From the NCBI RefSeq assembly GCF_022869785.1, contig NZ_CP094997.1:5699001-5763000 (forward strand): a DNA stretch of 64,000 nt, in the 5' to 3' direction. A program made the translations under genes and the position numbers. The notes beneath the pieces were generated by a model, which saw only the letters and a list, made by a program, of their open reading frames with translations, ran no database searches and was not told the DNA's origin. This stretch comes from Dyadobacter chenwenxiniae. Its GTDB lineage: Bacteria; Bacteroidota; Bacteroidia; Cytophagales; Spirosomataceae. Positions 62,259 to 64,000 of the stretch are shown here, piece after piece (within the stretch, counting starts at the first letter, position 1; the number at the start of each line of letters is the position of its first letter).

Positions 62259-63452
62259 TCAGCCAGGAAACGATATTTTTCCCATGGAAACGCTAGGAAC
62301 TCCTTCTTTTTCCCCAAAATGCATTTGCTGACCAGCGACCGCTTCATTCGCCAAAACCGCAAATAGGACAGCCTCCTTTGCATCACCTGAAACACCCAAT
62401 GTATCAATTTTCTCAATCGGTTGGTTTAGGGCGCGGGCAATTCCGGACATCAGGACAGGATTATGTGCTCCGCCACCGCTTGCATAAATTGTGAATGAGT
62501 CATCCTCGTTCATCACGCTCTTTATTGCGTCGGATATGGTCTCAGCGCTGAGCTGCGTCAATGTTGCGATAATATCCTGCCTTGAAACCGAGATCAGTTT
62601 GGATTGCTGAATGGCAGCTTCAACATAATCGAAGTTGAAAACCTCGGGGCCGGTTGTTTTAGGGAAAGGCGATTTAAAGAAAGGCAAAGATTTCAACGCG
62701 ACTAGAAGCGTATTATTCACCTTGCCACTCGCAGCAATCGCACCATTTTCGTCATAGGATTTATGAAAAAAGCGCTTCGCATAAGCGTCCAGCAATGTAT
62801 TTCCAGGACCCGTGTCTGTTGTGAATATTCGCGTGGTGTCCAGTGACGCGGGCAGGAATGTAAAGTTGGCAATTCCGCCCATATTGAGCAGAATCCTGTT
62901 TTCGCCCGCTTTGGAAAAAAGAAAATGATCCCCGTAAACGGCAAGTGGCGCGCCCTCTCCACCAGCAGCAATGTGTTTTTGGCGAAAATCACTTAATGTA
63001 ATGATGCCCGTTTTGGTTGCAATGTGGTCACCGTCACCGATTTGCAATGTTGCATTTGGAAAATCGGGAAGCTTGTGCTGTTTTTTAGGCGCGTGAAAAA
63101 CCGTTTGACCGTGACTTGCGATTAGGTCAATGTGTTCAATGCCAATGTCCCAGGCTTCCAGGCAATCCAGGATCATTTTTCCATGGATGGTGCCAATGTA
63201 GGGGTTAAGGAGGCAAAGCTGTTGGAAATCAATTTGCCTTTTGGCGAAGATTTGAAGAATTTCATTACGAAATTCATCCGAGTAAGAGACTGTTGTAAAG
63301 TATTCCAGCTCCAAAACTGTTTCAGTGCCGCTTCCTTCGACGTTACAAACGGCCACATCCAGCCCATCCAGCGAGGTTCCGGACATTAACCCGATAATTC
63401 TGCGGGACTTTTTGCCAGATATTTGATATAGTTTGTCAATATGCGCCTTCAT
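62259..63452 (-). CDS. anmK: Anhydro-N-acetylmuramic acid kinase
   Basis: A 397-residue kinase that opens and phosphorylates 1,6-anhydroMurNAc in cell-wall recycling. IIGLMSGTSLDGLDVA binds ATP, QTVFHAP and GGIANFTFLP are family blocks, and VFNFDYVEAA and ASGGGAHNPVLM complete the fold. The start at 63452 (MKAHIDKLYQ) is likely; an ATG 13 codons earlier (63491) would add residues of low similarity. Its stop is 8 bp from the tandem repeat. With the GlcNAc kinase-like gene it suggests peptidoglycan sugar recovery. Confidence 0.93.
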   Translation of the reverse strand: MKAHIDKLYQISGKKSRRIIGLMSGTSLDGLDVAVCNVEGSGTETVLELEYFTTVSYSDEFRNEILQIFAKRQIDFQQLCLLNPYIGTIHGKMILDCLEAWDIGIEHIDLIASHGQTVFHAPKKQHKLPDFPNATLQIGDGDHIATKTGIITLSDFRQKHIAAGGEGAPLAVYGDHFLFSKAGENRILLNMGGIANFTFLPASLDTTRIFTTDTGPGNTLLDAYAKRFFHKSYDENGAIAASGKVNNTLLVALKSLPFFKSPFPKTTGPEVFNFDYVEAAIQQSKLISVSRQDIIATLTQLSAETISDAIKSVMNEDDSFTIYASGGGAHNPVLMSGIARALNQPIEKIDTLGVSGDAKEAVLFAVLANEAVAGQQMHFGEKEGVPSVSMGKISFPG

Positions 63453-63550
63453 AAGCCATTTTGTAAAAGAAGGAAGCCAAGCGCTAAACATTGCTCCTGA
63501 TTGGCGACGCTTAGTCTTGACTTCCTTCCAGTTATGATTCTTGTCGGAAT

Positions 63551-64000
63551 TTAGTCCGTTTTTTGAGGAGAAGAAGCCTGTGGTTTGTTGGCATTGTTCT
63601 TGTTCTTGCCAGACCGGTTCTTCTTCTTTTTCTTCTTTTTCTGTTCCTCGCTGTACTTTTTGTCCAGGTTTTCAAGATCGCTGTTGATCTTTCCGGGCGC
63701 CCTGTCAATGGCTGTTTTTTCTGCTTGCGGCGTAAGGATTTCCAATGATTCCGGAATGATATCCTTTTTATTCAGCTCCATGATTTCGAGCACTTTACTG
63801 ATCGCCACCGGATACCAGTTGGTGTCTTTGTCAAAGCCGAACCACATAATTTTCTTGAAAATGTCTGTTTTTTGCAAAACAGCCACTCCTTTTTTTGTCT
63901 TCAAAGGCACATCCACCGTCGGAATGTCCCGTAAAGCATCAATATAGGTTTCAAGCTCGTAATTCAGACAGCATTTCAAACGTCCGCATTGTCCTGAGAG
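63551..64000 (-). CDS. PSP1-domain protein, RicT/YaaT-like (partial, N-terminus outside window)
   Basis: The frame runs off the right edge. The visible part starts LSGQCGRLKCCLNYELETYIDAL, the cysteine-rich core of the PSP1 (RicT/YaaT) family, in which cysteines hold Fe-S clusters in the Ric complex of B. subtilis. The C-terminal tail after residue 105 of the visible part is a low-complexity Lys/Asn stretch (a run of nine Lys, then RSGKNKNNANKPQ). In Bacteroidota the function is unknown. The next gene left, anmK, is on the same strand 99 bp away. Confidence 0.88.
   Translation of the reverse strand, partial: LSGQCGRLKCCLNYELETYIDALRDIPTVDVPLKTKKGVAVLQKTDIFKKIMWFGFDKDTNWYPVAISKVLEIMELNKKDIIPESLEILTPQAEKTAIDRAPGKINSDLENLDKKYSEEQKKKKKKKNRSGKNKNNANKPQASSPQKTD

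Noticed and set aside
62111..62416. Minus-strand open frame of 101 codons with an internal protein repeat
   Set aside because: It lies across the 69-bp DNA tandem repeat and overlaps the 3' end of anmK in another frame; the protein repeat just mirrors the DNA repeat.
1..64000. tRNA, rRNA, insertion sequences, phage or toxin-antitoxin genes
   Set aside because: None was recognised on either strand by reading; no transposase, integrase or toxin motif was found in any supported frame.

Overview
The window reads as chromosome of a Bacteroidota bacterium of the order Cytophagales, most like Dyadobacter or a close relative. This rests on gene content and style: a T9SS C-terminal sorting domain, a TonB receptor paired with a DUF4249 lipoprotein, a fused SecDF, an unusually long SecA, bacillithiol synthesis (BshC), a long IspH, a class II ribonucleotide reductase, promoters of the TTG-N19/20-TAnnTTTG type, and AT-rich leaders without Shine-Dalgarno sequences. 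The species call is an inference. I saw no rRNA, tRNA, CRISPR array, prophage or insertion sequence.

Layout. 1-4.5 kb: the tail of a probable 3-hydroxyacyl-CoA dehydrogenase, an Rrf2 regulator, and a minus-strand glycan set (NDP-sugar epimerase, polyprenyl-phosphate-type GT2, GT-C membrane transferase). 4.7-8.1 kb: a small lipoprotein, an M3 peptidase and a dicarboxylate/amino-acid symporter. 8.2-12.1 kb: a heme uptake and use operon, hmuTUVS. 12.3-17.2 kb: nrdJ, purB and an aquaglyceroporin. 17.2-24 kb: a giant thioester alpha-2-macroglobulin lipoprotein and ispH. 24.1-26.5 kb: an ECF sigma factor, a one-span membrane protein and a secreted beta-solenoid protein. 26.5-36.8 kb: bshC, then acyl-CoA dehydrogenase and thiolase genes separated by a compact GT2-GT4-T9SS surface protein operon. 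36.8-50.8 kb: pspC, secA, psd, rhomboid, polyprenyl synthase, class IV aminotransferase, thiL, lipoproteins, a cytochrome b5-like protein, a sugar kinase, a two-component system, rpmB and folK. 51-56 kb: TonB receptor with DUF4249 partner, P1 peptidase and a hypothetical protein. 56-64 kb: secDF, an amino-acid permease, lhgO, anmK and a truncated ricT-like gene.

How genes work together. Acyl-CoA dehydrogenase and thiolase share a GTATGC-N2-GCATAC operator; upstream of the dehydrogenase two copies bracket a promoter whose -33 and -7 elements are 19 bp apart. This points to one repressor controlling beta-oxidation genes that are not in one operon. The epimerase/GT2/GT-C set fits a lipid-linked sugar pathway, and the GT2/GT4/T9SS set a second surface programme. 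SecA, SecDF, rhomboid, Psd and PspC cover envelope biogenesis.

The best leads are the fad operator architecture, a 33-bp palindrome family with compensatory changes (14.9 and 62.2 kb), two 7-bp tandem arrays pointing in opposite directions around a terminator (60.8 kb), and the sigma/membrane/solenoid cassette. No clearly new defence or mobile system is visible; most of the window is core genome.
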